Notes: generated by a model from the sequence alone, not told the origin. 64,000 nucleotides of DNA from CAIVAT01 sp964455285 (GCA_964455285.1 CAYVVG010000005.1:31237-95236), one strand, 5' to 3'; shown: positions 15,028 to 24,873, numbered from the stretch's first letter. Made by a program: numbers and translations.

Positions 15028-17679
15028 ATGAATAATTCCGATATCCGCCAGGCCTTTCTCGATTTTTTCCGGTCGAAGGAACATGCCATCGTTCCTTCGG
15101 CCCCAATGGTGGTCAAGAACGATCCCACCCTGATGTTCACCAATGCCGGCATGAACCAGTTCAAGGACATCTTTCTGGGTAACCGGCAGGCACGGCACCC
15201 CCGCGTCGCCGACACGCAGAAGTGCCTTCGGGTGTCGGGAAAGCACAACGACCTCGAGGAGGTCGGGCACGACACGTACCACCACACCATGTTCGAGATG
15301 CTGGGGAACTGGTCGTTCGGCGATTATTTCAAAAAGGAAGCGATCGACTGGGCGTGGGAGTTTCTCACAGAGGTTGTAAAAATCGACAAGGAGAAATTAT
15401 ATGTGACGGTCTTCGAGGGGGATGAAAAAGAGGGTCTATCGCCTGACCATGAGGCGTTTGCATTCTGGAAGGAGCACCTTCCGGCCGACAGGATCCTGTT
15501 CGGGTCGAAGAAGGATAATTTCTGGGAGATGGGCGATCACGGTCCCTGCGGTCCGTGTTCGGAGATCCATGCCGACATCCGCGAGGAGGAGGAGCAAAAG
15601 CGGGTACCCGGGCGCGACCTGGTGAACCGGGGCGATCCGCATGTGATCGAGATTTGGAACCTGGTTTTCATCCAGTACAACCGCAGGACCGACGGGCAGC
15701 TGGTCGAGCTTCCTGCCAGGCATGTTGACACGGGGATGGGCTTCGAGCGGCTGTGCATGGTGTTGCAGAACAAGCGGTCGAACTACGACACCGACATTTT
15801 CCAGCCCATCATCCAGGTGATCGCCAGGCAGGCGGAAAAGCCTTATGGTGACGATCCGCGCGCCGATGTGGCCATGCGCGTCATCGGCGACCATCTCCGG
15901 GCCATTGTTTTTGCGATCGCCGACGGTCAGCTCCCGTCGAATGTCAAGGCCGGATATGTGATCCGACGTATCCTGCGCAGGGCGGTCAGGTACGGCTACG
16001 TCTTCCTGGGTTTCAGGGAACCGTTCCTGCACACCCTGGTCGGAACGCTGAACGAGCAGATGGGGCATGTGTTTCCCGAGATATCTGCTCAAAAAGATCT
16101 TATTATCAATGTAATACGTGAGGAGGAGAACTCCTTCCTGCGGACTCTTTCAACGGGTATTCAACGGTTCATCCACTATATTGAAGCATCACCGGCGGAG
16201 GATCGTCACGCGTCACGTGTCACGCGTCAAAATGTTATCGACGGTGCATTTGCTTTCGAGTTATTCGACACTTACGGCTTTCCCATCGACCTGACCCAGC
16301 TGATGGCGCGGGAGGTCGGGTGGAGCGTTGATATGGAGGGTTTTCATGGCGGCCTGGAGGCGCAAAAAACCCGTTCGCGGCAGGATGCCGCAGTCAGCGC
16401 CGGCGACTGGGTGGTACTCGACGCCGTGGCGGGGATCCCGGAGTTTGTCGGTTATGACCGACTGGAGGAGGAGACCCACATTTCGAAATACCGGAAGGTA
16501 ACCGTCAAGGGAGAGACCCGTTACCAAATCGTGCTGGTCCGGACTCCTTTTTATGCCGAGTCGGGAGGACAGGCCGGGGATTCGGGGATCCTGCTGGCGG
16601 GAAGCGAATCTATCGCAGTGACCGGGACCGAAAAAGAGAACGAACTCATCGTGCACCATACCGATCGCCTGCCTGCCGACCCTTCGGGGCCGGTGAGAGC
16701 GGTGGTGGATGCCTCGAAGCGGACGGCCACGGCCAACAACCATTCGGCGACCCATTTGTTGCATGCGGCCCTGCGAAGGGTGCTCGGGACTCATGTGGAG
16801 CAGAAAGGTTCGTTGGTGGACGACAGCCGGTTGCGTTTTGATTTTACGCATTTTGCGAAGATGACACCCGGGGAGATCCGCCAGGTGGAGCGCATGGTCA
16901 ATGCGCGCATCCGCGAGAACATCCGGTTGGAGGAAACCCGCGATGTGCCCCTGGAGCAGGCCACTGCGATGGGGGCGATGGCCCTGTTCGGAGAAAAGTA
17001 CGGGGAACGGGTGAGGGTGATCACCTTTGATCCTCATTATTCCGTGGAATTATGCGGGGGCACCCATGTTGCCTACACCGGTCAGATCGGACTGTTCAAG
17101 ATCGTGTCGGAAGGGGCGATTGCCGCGGGGATCCGGCGTATCGAGGCCATCACTGCCGGGAAGGCGGAGGAATACTGGCAATCGAGGGAGCTCCTGCTGG
17201 AGGAGATCAGTGAAATGCTGAAGAATCCCCGGGAGATCATCAAGGGACTCGGCAACCTGATCCACGAGAACCAGGAGTTGAGGAAACAGGTTGCCGAGCT
17301 TGGAAAGCTGAAGACAAGGCAAAGGGTGGAGCAGATGATCTCGCAGGTCCGCCCGGTGAACGGTCTGCGCTTTCTGGCTGCCCGGGTGGACCTGAATGCC
17401 GAAGAGACCAAAAATCTCGCCTATGAGCTGCAGGCTGTCGTTCCCGACCTTTTCCTGGTATTGGCGGGAGAGAGCGAAGGAAAGGCCCTGCTGACGGTGA
17501 TGGTTGCCGAAAACCTTATCCGGGACCGGGGGATGCATGCCGGCAACATCATCCGCGAACTGGCGAGGGAGATCCGGGGCGGGGGAGGCGGACAACCGCA
17601 TATCGCTACGGCAGGGGGGAAGGATCCGTCGGGAATCCCTGCCGCGCTTGAAAAGGCCGCGGGTTTTATTCCTGCCTAA
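15028..17679 (+). CDS. alaS: Alanine--tRNA ligase
   Basis: This is 883 residues, the usual length. It charges tRNA-Ala. The class II core begins IRQAFLDFFRSKEH and contains VRVSGKHNDLEEVG-type motif 2; the editing domain has HSATHLLHAALRRVLGTHVEQKG and the zinc-binding CGGTHV, and a DHHA1 tail with GGGGGQPHIATAGG follows. One oddity is an in-frame insertion at 16204-16229 made of GTCACGCGTCAC-type repeats, which encodes RHASRVTRQ just before NVIDGAFAFELFDTYGFPIDL. It lies in a variable loop and probably does not abolish activity. Confidence 0.97.
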   Translation: MNNSDIRQAFLDFFRSKEHAIVPSAPMVVKNDPTLMFTNAGMNQFKDIFLGNRQARHPRVADTQKCLRVSGKHNDLEEVGHDTYHHTMFEMLGNWSFGDYFKKEAIDWAWEFLTEVVKIDKEKLYVTVFEGDEKEGLSPDHEAFAFWKEHLPADRILFGSKKDNFWEMGDHGPCGPCSEIHADIREEEEQKRVPGRDLVNRGDPHVIEIWNLVFIQYNRRTDGQLVELPARHVDTGMGFERLCMVLQNKRSNYDTDIFQPIIQVIARQAEKPYGDDPRADVAMRVIGDHLRAIVFAIADGQLPSNVKAGYVIRRILRRAVRYGYVFLGFREPFLHTLVGTLNEQMGHVFPEISAQKDLIINVIREEENSFLRTLSTGIQRFIHYIEASPAEDRHASRVTRQNVIDGAFAFELFDTYGFPIDLTQLMAREVGWSVDMEGFHGGLEAQKTRSRQDAAVSAGDWVVLDAVAGIPEFVGYDRLEEETHISKYRKVTVKGETRYQIVLVRTPFYAESGGQAGDSGILLAGSESIAVTGTEKENELIVHHTDRLPADPSGPVRAVVDASKRTATANNHSATHLLHAALRRVLGTHVEQKGSLVDDSRLRFDFTHFAKMTPGEIRQVERMVNARIRENIRLEETRDVPLEQATAMGAMALFGEKYGERVRVITFDPHYSVELCGGTHVAYTGQIGLFKIVSEGAIAAGIRRIEAITAGKAEEYWQSRELLLEEISEMLKNPREIIKGLGNLIHENQELRKQVAELGKLKTRQRVEQMISQVRPVNGLRFLAARVDLNAEETKNLAYELQAVVPDLFLVLAGESEGKALLTVMVAENLIRDRGMHAGNIIRELAREIRGGGGGQPHIATAGGKDPSGIPAALEKAAGFIPA
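16204..16229. repeat. GTCACGCG-type repeat inserted in frame in alaS
   Basis: Three linked units of GTCACGNGTCA lie inside alaS. Similar units occur at 34523 (in fcl), 51248 (in the Wzi-like gene) and 55060 (aminotransferase 3' end). Confidence 0.65.
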
Positions 17680-17707
17680 GCCCTGGCTCTCCTTTGTCAG
17701 GAATTTA

Positions 17708-17715
17708 TATCTTTG
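17708..17715 (+). promoter_or_regulatory. Promoter -7 element for the ricT-like gene
   Basis: TATCTTTG followed by CAGG, 17 nt before the ATG at 17733. It lies just after the alaS stop, so this gene and gldH can be transcribed independently of alaS. Confidence 0.75.
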
Positions 17716-17732
17716 CAGGTTCAACGGCAGAC

Positions 17733-18923
17733 ATGGAAAACAAGGAAAATATACCGGTCGCACCCGAGGAGATTCCGCAGCAGGGCGTCGCCGGGGAGGA
17801 GGAGGAGGAATTTCAGTTTCGCCTGATGCAGCGCCCCGACAACCCGTTTCTGAGCCGGGGATGCTGTCACTCACCCCGCCTCTTTCAGCGGCATGAAGAG
17901 GTTTTTCAGCACCGGTGCAGCAAGCTCGATACCTTCGACTGGCTCAGCGATGTTCCGGCAGTACCCGGAAAGTCGCCGACAGACATCGTGGAGGTCCGGT
18001 TCAAGAACAGCCGCAAGGATTTCTTTCGGACTCCCCCGGAGCTGGAGCTCGTGGTCGGCGATATTGTAGCCGTGGAGGCGTCTCCCGGGCATGATATCGG
18101 GATCGTTAGCATGGCCGGCGAGATCGTTCGCTTCCATTTTCAGCGAAACCGGCTGGATCCCTCGTCGGAGGAAATCAAGAAAGTTTACCGGAAGGCCCGT
18201 GTTACCGATATCGACAAGTGGATCTTCTCGGTCGAACAGGAGACCTCCACGATGTTCCGTGCGCGAACGATTGCGGAACGCATCGGGCTGACAATGAAGA
18301 TCAACGACGTGGAGATCCAGGGCGACGGGACCAAGGCCATATTTTACTACACCGCCGACGACCGTGTCGATTTTCGTGAACTGATCAAGTTGCTCGCCGA
18401 AGAGTTCAAGGTGCGCATCGAAATGAGGCAGATCGGAGCGAGGCAGGAGGCGAGCCGGTTGGGCGGCATCGGGTCGTGCGGAAGGGAATTATGTTGTGCT
18501 ACCTGGATGGACGATTTCCGTTCGGTGACCACCAATGCTGCCCGTGTTCAGCAACTTTCGCTGAATCCGCAGAAACTGGCCGGGCAGTGCGGCAAGCTCA
18601 AATGCTGCCTCAATTACGAATACGATACTTACGTCGATGCACTCAAAGAGATCCCCGACACGGGGATCAGGCTGAAGCTGAAGAAGGGGGAGGCCGTGCA
18701 TCAAAAGACCGATATTTTCCAGAAGCTTCTCTGGTACTCCTATGCCGATGATCCCGGGAACATGATCGCGATTCCGGCGGAGCAGGCCAGATTCATCATT
18801 GGGGAAAACAAAAAGGGCATCCTGCCTGAGAAGCTGGAGGATTTCTCGCTAAAAATTGAGACCAAGCAGGATCATGAGAACATCCCGCTGCACGACGACC
18901 TGACACGCTTTGATAACCTGTAA
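17733..18923 (+). CDS. PSP1-domain protein (RicT/YaaT-like)
   Basis: The 396-residue protein contains a PSP1 domain with the conserved segment GGIGSCGRELCCATWMDDF...LAGQCGKLKCCLNYEYDTY, in which clustered cysteines resemble the Fe-S-binding cysteines of Bacillus RicT. RicT works in a complex that affects RNA processing. In this phylum the gene commonly stands before gldH and a PBP1A gene, as here. The ATG at 17733 is chosen because the promoter box is 17 nt upstream. The function in this organism is unknown. Confidence 0.9.
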   Translation: MENKENIPVAPEEIPQQGVAGEEEEEFQFRLMQRPDNPFLSRGCCHSPRLFQRHEEVFQHRCSKLDTFDWLSDVPAVPGKSPTDIVEVRFKNSRKDFFRTPPELELVVGDIVAVEASPGHDIGIVSMAGEIVRFHFQRNRLDPSSEEIKKVYRKARVTDIDKWIFSVEQETSTMFRARTIAERIGLTMKINDVEIQGDGTKAIFYYTADDRVDFRELIKLLAEEFKVRIEMRQIGARQEASRLGGIGSCGRELCCATWMDDFRSVTTNAARVQQLSLNPQKLAGQCGKLKCCLNYEYDTYVDALKEIPDTGIRLKLKKGEAVHQKTDIFQKLLWYSYADDPGNMIAIPAEQARFIIGENKKGILPEKLEDFSLKIETKQDHENIPLHDDLTRFDNL

Positions 18924-18947
18924 CTTCGCCCATTCCGCGTGCGAACC

Positions 18948-19421
18948 ATGAACTCCATCCCTGTGCGATTCCTCCCCGCCCTGCTCCTCCTGGCCCTGGC
19001 CGCGATTGCCTGTGATCCGGGGAGGGTGTACGAGGAGCACCTGCCGATGAAAGAAGGAGTGTGGAAAGTTTCCGACAAAAAAGAGTTCCGTGCAGAGATC
19101 AGTGACATTTTATCGAGTTATTCCGTGTACATCGATATCCGCAACGACCGTGACTATCCGTACAGCAACCTCTATCTTTTTCTGAACACTGCCTATCCTG
19201 GCGGAGGGTTGTCGCGCGACACGATTGAGCTGACGCTGGCCGATTTCGACGGCCGCTGGCTGGGATCGGGCACCGGGAGCGTCAAATTCAGCCGGTTCCT
19301 GTTCCGGAAGGATCTGAAATTCGCCAGCAAGGGCAGTTATCATTTCACCTTTGAACAGGCCATGCGTGTCGCCGACCTGAAAGGCATCCGCGATATCGGC
19401 ATCCGGATCGAAAAACAATAA
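18948..19421 (+). CDS. gldH: Gliding-motility-type lipoprotein GldH
   Basis: This 157-residue protein has a lipoprotein signal (LLLLALAAIAC, then DPGRVYEEH). The rest matches GldH: an Ig-like sandwich with YSVYIDIRNDRDYPYSNLYLFL and DTIELTLADFDGRWLGSG. GldH is needed for gliding in Flavobacteria and is found broadly in the phylum even in non-gliding species. The gene lies 24 nt after the ricT-like gene. It fits with T9SS substrates elsewhere in the window, but other gld/por genes are absent here. The ATG at 18948 is preferred over the GTG at 18939. Confidence 0.92.
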   Translation: MNSIPVRFLPALLLLALAAIACDPGRVYEEHLPMKEGVWKVSDKKEFRAEISDILSSYSVYIDIRNDRDYPYSNLYLFLNTAYPGGGLSRDTIELTLADFDGRWLGSGTGSVKFSRFLFRKDLKFASKGSYHFTFEQAMRVADLKGIRDIGIRIEKQ

Positions 19422-19455
19422 TCGCAGTTCCGCGTTATCTTTCATATCGAGACCT

Positions 19456-21732
19456 ATGGCCGGCACTTCTGCCAAATCCACGAAAAGTAAAAATTACCTG
19501 AAGGGGTTTTGGGTGACCTACCTGGTCCTGGTGATCGTCGCCGCTGTTTTTTTTATTTCAGTTGCCCTGGGCCTCTTCGGAAAAATGCCCTCGTTCGAAG
19601 AGCTGGAAAATCCCAAAAGCAATCTTGCCACCGAAGTGATCTCCTCCGACGGTAAGCTGCTGGGTAAGTATTTTATCGAGAACCGGTCGAATACTCCGTA
19701 CAACGAGTTGTCGCCCAACATCATCAATGCCCTGATCGCCACTGAGGACGCCCGGTACGAGAAGCATTCAGGGATCGATGGCATTGCGATACTCCGGGTC
19801 CTGTGGGGGGTCGCCACAGGTACTTCCAAGGGAGGAGGATCGACCCTGACCCAGCAACTGGCGAAAAACCTGTTCCCGCGCAAGCAGGACCGGTCGTTCC
19901 TCGAAACCGTGATGATCAAATTCAAGGAGTGGATCACTGCCGTCAAACTGGAACGCAACTATTCGAAAGATGAGATCCTGGCCATGTACCTCAATACCGT
20001 CGATTTCGGCAGCCAGTCATACGGCATAAAGTCGGCCGCGAAGACCTATTTCAACAAAGAGCCGGCACAGCTGAACGCCGAAGAGTCGGCCATGCTGGTA
20101 GGGATGCTGAAAGCCCCGACCTGGTTCAGCCCAGTACGCAATCCCGCCCGGGCATTCGACCGGCGGAACACGGTGCTTCACCAGATGCTGAAGTACGATT
20201 ACATCGACCGGCATGCTTTCGATTCGCTGAAAGCGATCCCGGTGGATATGACGAATTTCCGTCTCCAGGACCATACCTCGGGCATCGCCACCTATTTCAG
20301 GGAGTATCTGCGAACGGTATTGTCGGAATGGTGTCAGCAGCATCCCCGGGAAGACGGATCTCCGTATAATCTTTACCGCGATGGTTTGCGCGTATATACC
20401 ACCCTCAATTACAAGATGCAGGAGTATGCAGAGGCTGCCATGACCGAATACTTGAGCAAGGAGTTGCAACCTGCTTTTTTCAAGCACTGGAAAGGGATAC
20501 CGAATGCTCCCTTTGTGTTCGAAGGCGGCAATGCCAGGAAAGAGACCGAAGGACTGATGGTGTCGGCCATGCGGCGTTCCGACCGTTATTTTCACGGCAA
20601 GACCCGGGGGCTGAGCGAGGAGCGCATCCTCGAAGAGTTTCGCGTACCGGTGAAAATGAAGGTGTTTTCCTATCGCGGCGTGATCGATACCGTGATGACC
20701 CCGTATGACTCGGTGCGCTATTACAAATTTTACCTGCAGTCGGGGTTGATGTCGATGGACCCCCGCACGGGAGAGGTAAAGGCATACGTGGGGGGGATCA
20801 ATTACCGGTTTTTCCAGTACGATCATGTCAAATTCAGCAAAAGGCAGGTAGGATCGACCTTCAAACCCTTTCTCTATACACTGGCCATGCAGGAGGGTGA
20901 GTCGCCCTGTTCCCGTTATCCGAACGTCCAGCCGGTGATCGACCTGGGCAACGGAGAGGTATGGGCGCCCGAAAATGCCAGCGAGGAAAGGCTTGGCGAG
21001 ATGGTCACCCTGAAGTGGGCGCTGGCCAACTCCAACAACTGGGTCTCCGGTCAACTTATCCGTAAGTATGCACCCACGGCAGTGGTGGCGCTGGCGCATA
21101 AAATGGGTATCACGAGCGATATCCCCGCCGTGTATTCCATCGCGTTGGGATCGTGCGACATCAGCCTTTATGAGATGGTAGGGGCCATGGGCACCTATGC
21201 CAACAAAGGCGTGTTCATTGAACCGCAGTTCATCACCCGCATCGAGGACAAGAACGGGAACATCCTGCAGACGTTCAATACTAAGTCACAGGAGGTGATC
21301 AGCGAGGAGACTGCTTATCTCATGATCCGGCTGATGCAGGGAGTGGTTGACGGGGGCACCGGGGTGAGGCTCCGGTACAAATACGGGCTCGACAACCCGA
21401 TCGCAGGGAAGACAGGGACCACGCAAAACCAGAGCGACGGCTGGTTTATGGGCATCACCCCCGATCTGGTCACCGGGGTGTGGGTGGGATGCGAAGACCG
21501 TGCCGCCCATTTCCGGAGCATCACCCTGGGGCAGGGTGCCAACATGGCCCTTCCGATATGGGGATTGTACATGCAGCATGTTTATGCCGATGCCAGCCTT
21601 CGTTATGTCAAGCGCGGCTTCGATCCCCCGTCGGCCCCCCTGGGCGTTGACCTGGATTGCGAAGATGGGAGTGCTGCCGAACCGGTGCAGGGGAAAGGGA
21701 AGAAGCAGGTAATCGACACCGATGAGTTCTGA
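19456..21732 (+). CDS. Penicillin-binding protein 1A (bifunctional peptidoglycan synthase)
   Basis: This 758-residue class A PBP has an amino-terminal membrane segment (about 17-38), a GT51 glycosyltransferase domain with EDARYEKHSGID and GGSTLTQQLAKNLF, and a transpeptidase domain with the active-site STFKPF (S-x-x-K), SNN and KTGTT motifs. It polymerises and cross-links glycan strands in the periplasm. The length is usual for the phylum. It overlaps mutS2 by 11 nt. A near-consensus box TATCTTTC at 19436-19443 may serve as a promoter. Confidence 0.96.
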   Translation: MAGTSAKSTKSKNYLKGFWVTYLVLVIVAAVFFISVALGLFGKMPSFEELENPKSNLATEVISSDGKLLGKYFIENRSNTPYNELSPNIINALIATEDARYEKHSGIDGIAILRVLWGVATGTSKGGGSTLTQQLAKNLFPRKQDRSFLETVMIKFKEWITAVKLERNYSKDEILAMYLNTVDFGSQSYGIKSAAKTYFNKEPAQLNAEESAMLVGMLKAPTWFSPVRNPARAFDRRNTVLHQMLKYDYIDRHAFDSLKAIPVDMTNFRLQDHTSGIATYFREYLRTVLSEWCQQHPREDGSPYNLYRDGLRVYTTLNYKMQEYAEAAMTEYLSKELQPAFFKHWKGIPNAPFVFEGGNARKETEGLMVSAMRRSDRYFHGKTRGLSEERILEEFRVPVKMKVFSYRGVIDTVMTPYDSVRYYKFYLQSGLMSMDPRTGEVKAYVGGINYRFFQYDHVKFSKRQVGSTFKPFLYTLAMQEGESPCSRYPNVQPVIDLGNGEVWAPENASEERLGEMVTLKWALANSNNWVSGQLIRKYAPTAVVALAHKMGITSDIPAVYSIALGSCDISLYEMVGAMGTYANKGVFIEPQFITRIEDKNGNILQTFNTKSQEVISEETAYLMIRLMQGVVDGGTGVRLRYKYGLDNPIAGKTGTTQNQSDGWFMGITPDLVTGVWVGCEDRAAHFRSITLGQGANMALPIWGLYMQHVYADASLRYVKRGFDPPSAPLGVDLDCEDGSAAEPVQGKGKKQVIDTDEF

Positions 21733-24115
21733 TTTTCAGCCGGATTTCGAGGAAAAACTGGGATTCGATGCCATCCGGCGGATCCTTGACGAGCATTGCC
21801 TTTCCCCACTGGGGCGGGAGAGGGTGGGCCGGATGGTCTTCACCAGCGACGCGGATCTGATCGGCACGGCATTGCGGCAGACTGCCGAAATGAAGGAGAT
21901 CCTTCAATTCGAAGAGCATTTTCCCGCGCAGGACTATTACGATCTGATCCCCGAACTGCTCCGGATCCGCATTCCCGGTACCTACATCGAAACGGACCGC
22001 CTGGCCGAGCTGCGCCTGTCGTTGTCCACCATCCGGGCATTGCTGGCTTTTCTCGGCGCCCGCCGGGAGAAGTACCCCGCGCTGTTCGCCATGGCCGGGG
22101 AGAATGATTCGTCGCCGGGCTCTCCGACCCCGCTTGAAACGGAGCCGGTGATGGAGAGCGTGCTGGCGGCCATCGACCGCATCCTCGACGACCGTTCGGA
22201 GGTCAGGGACTCGGCATCGGCAGAGCTTACGCGGATCAGGAAACAAATGGCCCGGCTTCGGTCGGCTGTCGAGGGGAAGATCCTGCAAAGCTTCCGACAG
22301 GCGCGGCAGCAGGGATGGACGCCCGAGGATGCGGAAGTGACCATCAGGAACGGCCGGCTGGTGATCCCGATGATCAATACCCACAAACGCCGCATCCCCG
22401 GTTTTGTTCACGACGAATCGTCGACCGGCCATACAGTGTACGTTGAGCCGGCCGAGATCTTCGAAACCAACAACGAGATCAGGGAGTTGGGCTACGAGGA
22501 GCAGCGCGAGATCGTCCGGATCCTGATGGAATTTGCGGATGCCATACGGCCCCGGGCCGACGGCCTCATACAAGCGTACCGGTTCCTGGGAAAGATTGAC
22601 TTCACCCGGGCCAAGGCCCGTTTTGCGATCGATGTAGGGGCCTGTGATCCGATCCATCATCCCCGGCACAGCCCCGGCCGCGCAGCCTCGCCGGCACCGG
22701 CTTTTACCTGGAGACAGGCCGTGCATCCCCTGCTCCATCTGTCACACCGGCGGCAGAAGAAAAGTGTCGTCCCGCTCGATATCGCCCTCTCACCGGGGCA
22801 GAGGATCCTGATCATTTCGGGTCCCAACGCCGGCGGAAAATCGGTGTGCCTGAAAACCGTGGGTCTCGTCCAGTACATGTTCCAGTGCGGAATGTTGCCT
22901 ACTGTGGCCGAAGATTCCGAATTCTGCCTCTTTCGCCGCATCCTGATCGACATAGGCGACGAGCAGTCGATCGACAACGACCTCAGCACCTATTCTTCCA
23001 AACTGCTCAACCTCAAATATTTTCTCGAGAACCTCGACGACCGTTCGTTGTTCCTCATCGACGAGATGGGGACCGGAACCGACCCCTCGCTGGGCGGAGC
23101 CATTGCCGAAGCCGCGCTGGAAGCCCTGAATGCCCGGTCGGCGATGGGGATCGTCACCACGCACTATTCGAACCTGAAGTTGCTGGCCGCACGTGAGCCC
23201 GGGATCGTGAACGGCGCCATGCTCTACGACATGAAGCGGATGCGACCGTTATTCCGGCTGATGACAGGCAAGCCCGGCAGTTCCTTCGCCTTTGAGATTG
23301 CGCAGGAGATCGGCTTTCCAGCCGGTGTGCTGGAGCAGGCCAGGGGCAAGACAGGCAAGAGCCAGTTGGATTTCGACCGGGAACTTCAGAATCTGGAGGT
23401 GGAGAAGCAGGAACTGGACCGAAAGTCACTCGAGGTCAGGGTGGCGGATGATTTCCTGGCCGAGCTGGTCGGAAAGTATGAAAAGATGACCGCCGACCTT
23501 GAGGCGCGGCGAACGGAGATCCTGGCAAAGGCCAGGGAGGAGGCGCGCCGGTTGCTCGACGATTCGAACCGGCTCATTGAGCGTACCATCCGTGAGATCC
23601 GCGAGTCGCAGGCTGAAAAGGAGAGGACGCGGGCAGCCCGGGCCGCCATGGCCGGGGCCAGGGAGCGGATCGTACCGGATCCGGGCGAAACCTCCCGGGC
23701 AACGTCACCTCCCCGTGCGAAGGATGAGGGAATCGACACCGGTTCCGGTAAGGGTGGTCAGGCAGGGGGAAGTAGCGACGGCGGGCTGGTCATACCGGGG
23801 CCGGTGGGGAGTCAGGCAAAGCCTCACCGGTTCCAGCATTACATGGATGAGATCCATGCCAAGACCACGGCTTTCACCCTGACCCTCGACCTGAGGGGGA
23901 AGCGGGTGGACGAGGCCCAGTCACTGATCGGCCGGTATATCGACGATGCCATCCTCTGTTCGATCAAGGAGGTGCAGATCCTGCATGGCAAAGGAAACGG
24001 GGTGCTGCGCCAGGTAACACGCGATTACCTGCGTTCGTTCAAGGAGGTGAAGAGTTACCGGGATGCCCCGTTGGACGCGGGGGGAGCCGGGATCACGGTA
24101 GTTACTTTCCACTGA
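21722..24115 (+). CDS. mutS2: MutS2 family ATPase/endonuclease
   Basis: The 797-residue product has a MutS core with Walker A GPNAGGKSVCLKTVGL and Walker B-like LIDEMGTGTDPSLGGA. A long coiled-coil region (about 520-640) is followed by a linker and a C-terminal Smr domain with LDLRGKRVDEAQ and HGKGNGVLRQ. MutS2 acts in suppression of recombination or in rescue of collided ribosomes. A Ser/Gly-rich linker (about 660-700) contains GSGKGGQAGGSSDGG. It overlaps the PBP1A gene by 11 nt, and no separate promoter is seen. Confidence 0.95.
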   Translation: MSSDFQPDFEEKLGFDAIRRILDEHCLSPLGRERVGRMVFTSDADLIGTALRQTAEMKEILQFEEHFPAQDYYDLIPELLRIRIPGTYIETDRLAELRLSLSTIRALLAFLGARREKYPALFAMAGENDSSPGSPTPLETEPVMESVLAAIDRILDDRSEVRDSASAELTRIRKQMARLRSAVEGKILQSFRQARQQGWTPEDAEVTIRNGRLVIPMINTHKRRIPGFVHDESSTGHTVYVEPAEIFETNNEIRELGYEEQREIVRILMEFADAIRPRADGLIQAYRFLGKIDFTRAKARFAIDVGACDPIHHPRHSPGRAASPAPAFTWRQAVHPLLHLSHRRQKKSVVPLDIALSPGQRILIISGPNAGGKSVCLKTVGLVQYMFQCGMLPTVAEDSEFCLFRRILIDIGDEQSIDNDLSTYSSKLLNLKYFLENLDDRSLFLIDEMGTGTDPSLGGAIAEAALEALNARSAMGIVTTHYSNLKLLAAREPGIVNGAMLYDMKRMRPLFRLMTGKPGSSFAFEIAQEIGFPAGVLEQARGKTGKSQLDFDRELQNLEVEKQELDRKSLEVRVADDFLAELVGKYEKMTADLEARRTEILAKAREEARRLLDDSNRLIERTIREIRESQAEKERTRAARAAMAGARERIVPDPGETSRATSPPRAKDEGIDTGSGKGGQAGGSSDGGLVIPGPVGSQAKPHRFQHYMDEIHAKTTAFTLTLDLRGKRVDEAQSLIGRYIDDAILCSIKEVQILHGKGNGVLRQVTRDYLRSFKEVKSYRDAPLDAGGAGITVVTFH

Positions 24116-24169
24116 TCCGCTCGGGATCATCCGAACTTTACGGACCTCTTTCATTTTAAAATATTTATA

Positions 24170-24177
24170 TATCTTTG
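24170..24177 (+). promoter_or_regulatory. Promoter -7 element for the histone-like gene
   Basis: TATCTTTG, 28 nt before the ATG at 24206, in an AT-rich stretch (ATATTTATA). Confidence 0.75.
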
Positions 24178-24205
24178 TGCGAAATCATTCATTAAAATTT
24201 CTCCC

Positions 24206-24718
24206 ATGAAAACGATCAAATTCAGTGAATCCGAGTTGGAATTTCTGCAGAATCACTACGAACTTGAGCTGATCGATGCCGAAAACTACGTTGCAGAACT
24301 TAAGAATATCCTGAAGAAACTGGGTAAGATTGAGAAAGAGATCACCCAGGAGACCCCGGTCAAGAAAGCAGCGAAGAAACGTGGCCGTCCGAAAAGAGAA
24401 AAAGCGGCTGCCGAAACCGTAGCCCCCGCCGCCAAAGCGGAAAAAGCTCCCGTTGCCAAGAAAGAGGCCAGGAAGGCCCCGGGCAGGAAAGCTGCGAAAA
24501 AAGAGGTGAAGAAAGTCGTGAAGAAAGCGGAGAAGAAGGTTGCCCCGGTGAAAGCCGCGAAGGCCCCGGTTGCCAGGAAGGCAGCCAAGGCTCCCGTGAA
24601 GAAAGCAGCGGTGAAACCGGTGGTAAAGAAAGCTCCTAAAGCAGCGCCGGCAAAGAAAGTCGCTGTGGCTAAACCAGCTGTTGAAGTCGCTCCGGCCGAG
24701 GCCCCCAAGACAGAATAA
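24206..24718 (+). CDS. Histone H1-like Lys/Ala-rich protein with AT-hook
   Basis: This is a 170-residue protein. An amino-terminal helical part (about 1-45, SESELEFLQNHYELELIDAENYVAELKNILKKLGKIEKE) is followed by a long low-complexity tail of KKA, APVK, AKKV units. The AT-hook-like core KRGRPKR sits at the junction. H1-like tails bind DNA and help compact the nucleoid. Such proteins occur in Bacteroidota and Chlamydiae. A strong -7 box and a terminator flank it, suggesting a single-gene transcript. It could also be a low-specificity RNA chaperone. Confidence 0.85.
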   Translation: MKTIKFSESELEFLQNHYELELIDAENYVAELKNILKKLGKIEKEITQETPVKKAAKKRGRPKREKAAAETVAPAAKAEKAPVAKKEARKAPGRKAAKKEVKKVVKKAEKKVAPVKAAKAPVARKAAKAPVKKAAVKPVVKKAPKAAPAKKVAVAKPAVEVAPAEAPKTE

Positions 24719-24755
24719 CCCTTGCGCGATCACCCTGCGGGTGAAGCAGGTTCAG

Positions 24756-24805
24756 GCAGGATGAGCCGGACGGTGCTGCAAGCGCCGCGGCTTATCCTGC
24801 TTTTT
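24756..24805 (+). terminator. Intrinsic terminator after the histone-like gene
   Basis: Inverted repeat GCAGGAT-g-AGCCG ... CGGCT-t-ATCCTGC is followed by TTTTT. It ends 33 bp before the rpsT promoter box. Confidence 0.8.
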
Positions 24806-24837
24806 GCGAAACTCTTTGGGAATTTGCAAAAAACAAG

Positions 24838-24845
24838 TATCTTTG
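24838..24845 (+). promoter_or_regulatory. Promoter -7 element for rpsT
   Basis: TATCTTTG followed by CACCC; a TTTG at 24823 could act as a -33-type element. The leader to the ATG at 24874 is short. Confidence 0.75.
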
Positions 24846-24873
24846 CACCCCAATTTGAAAACAAATCAGTAAC

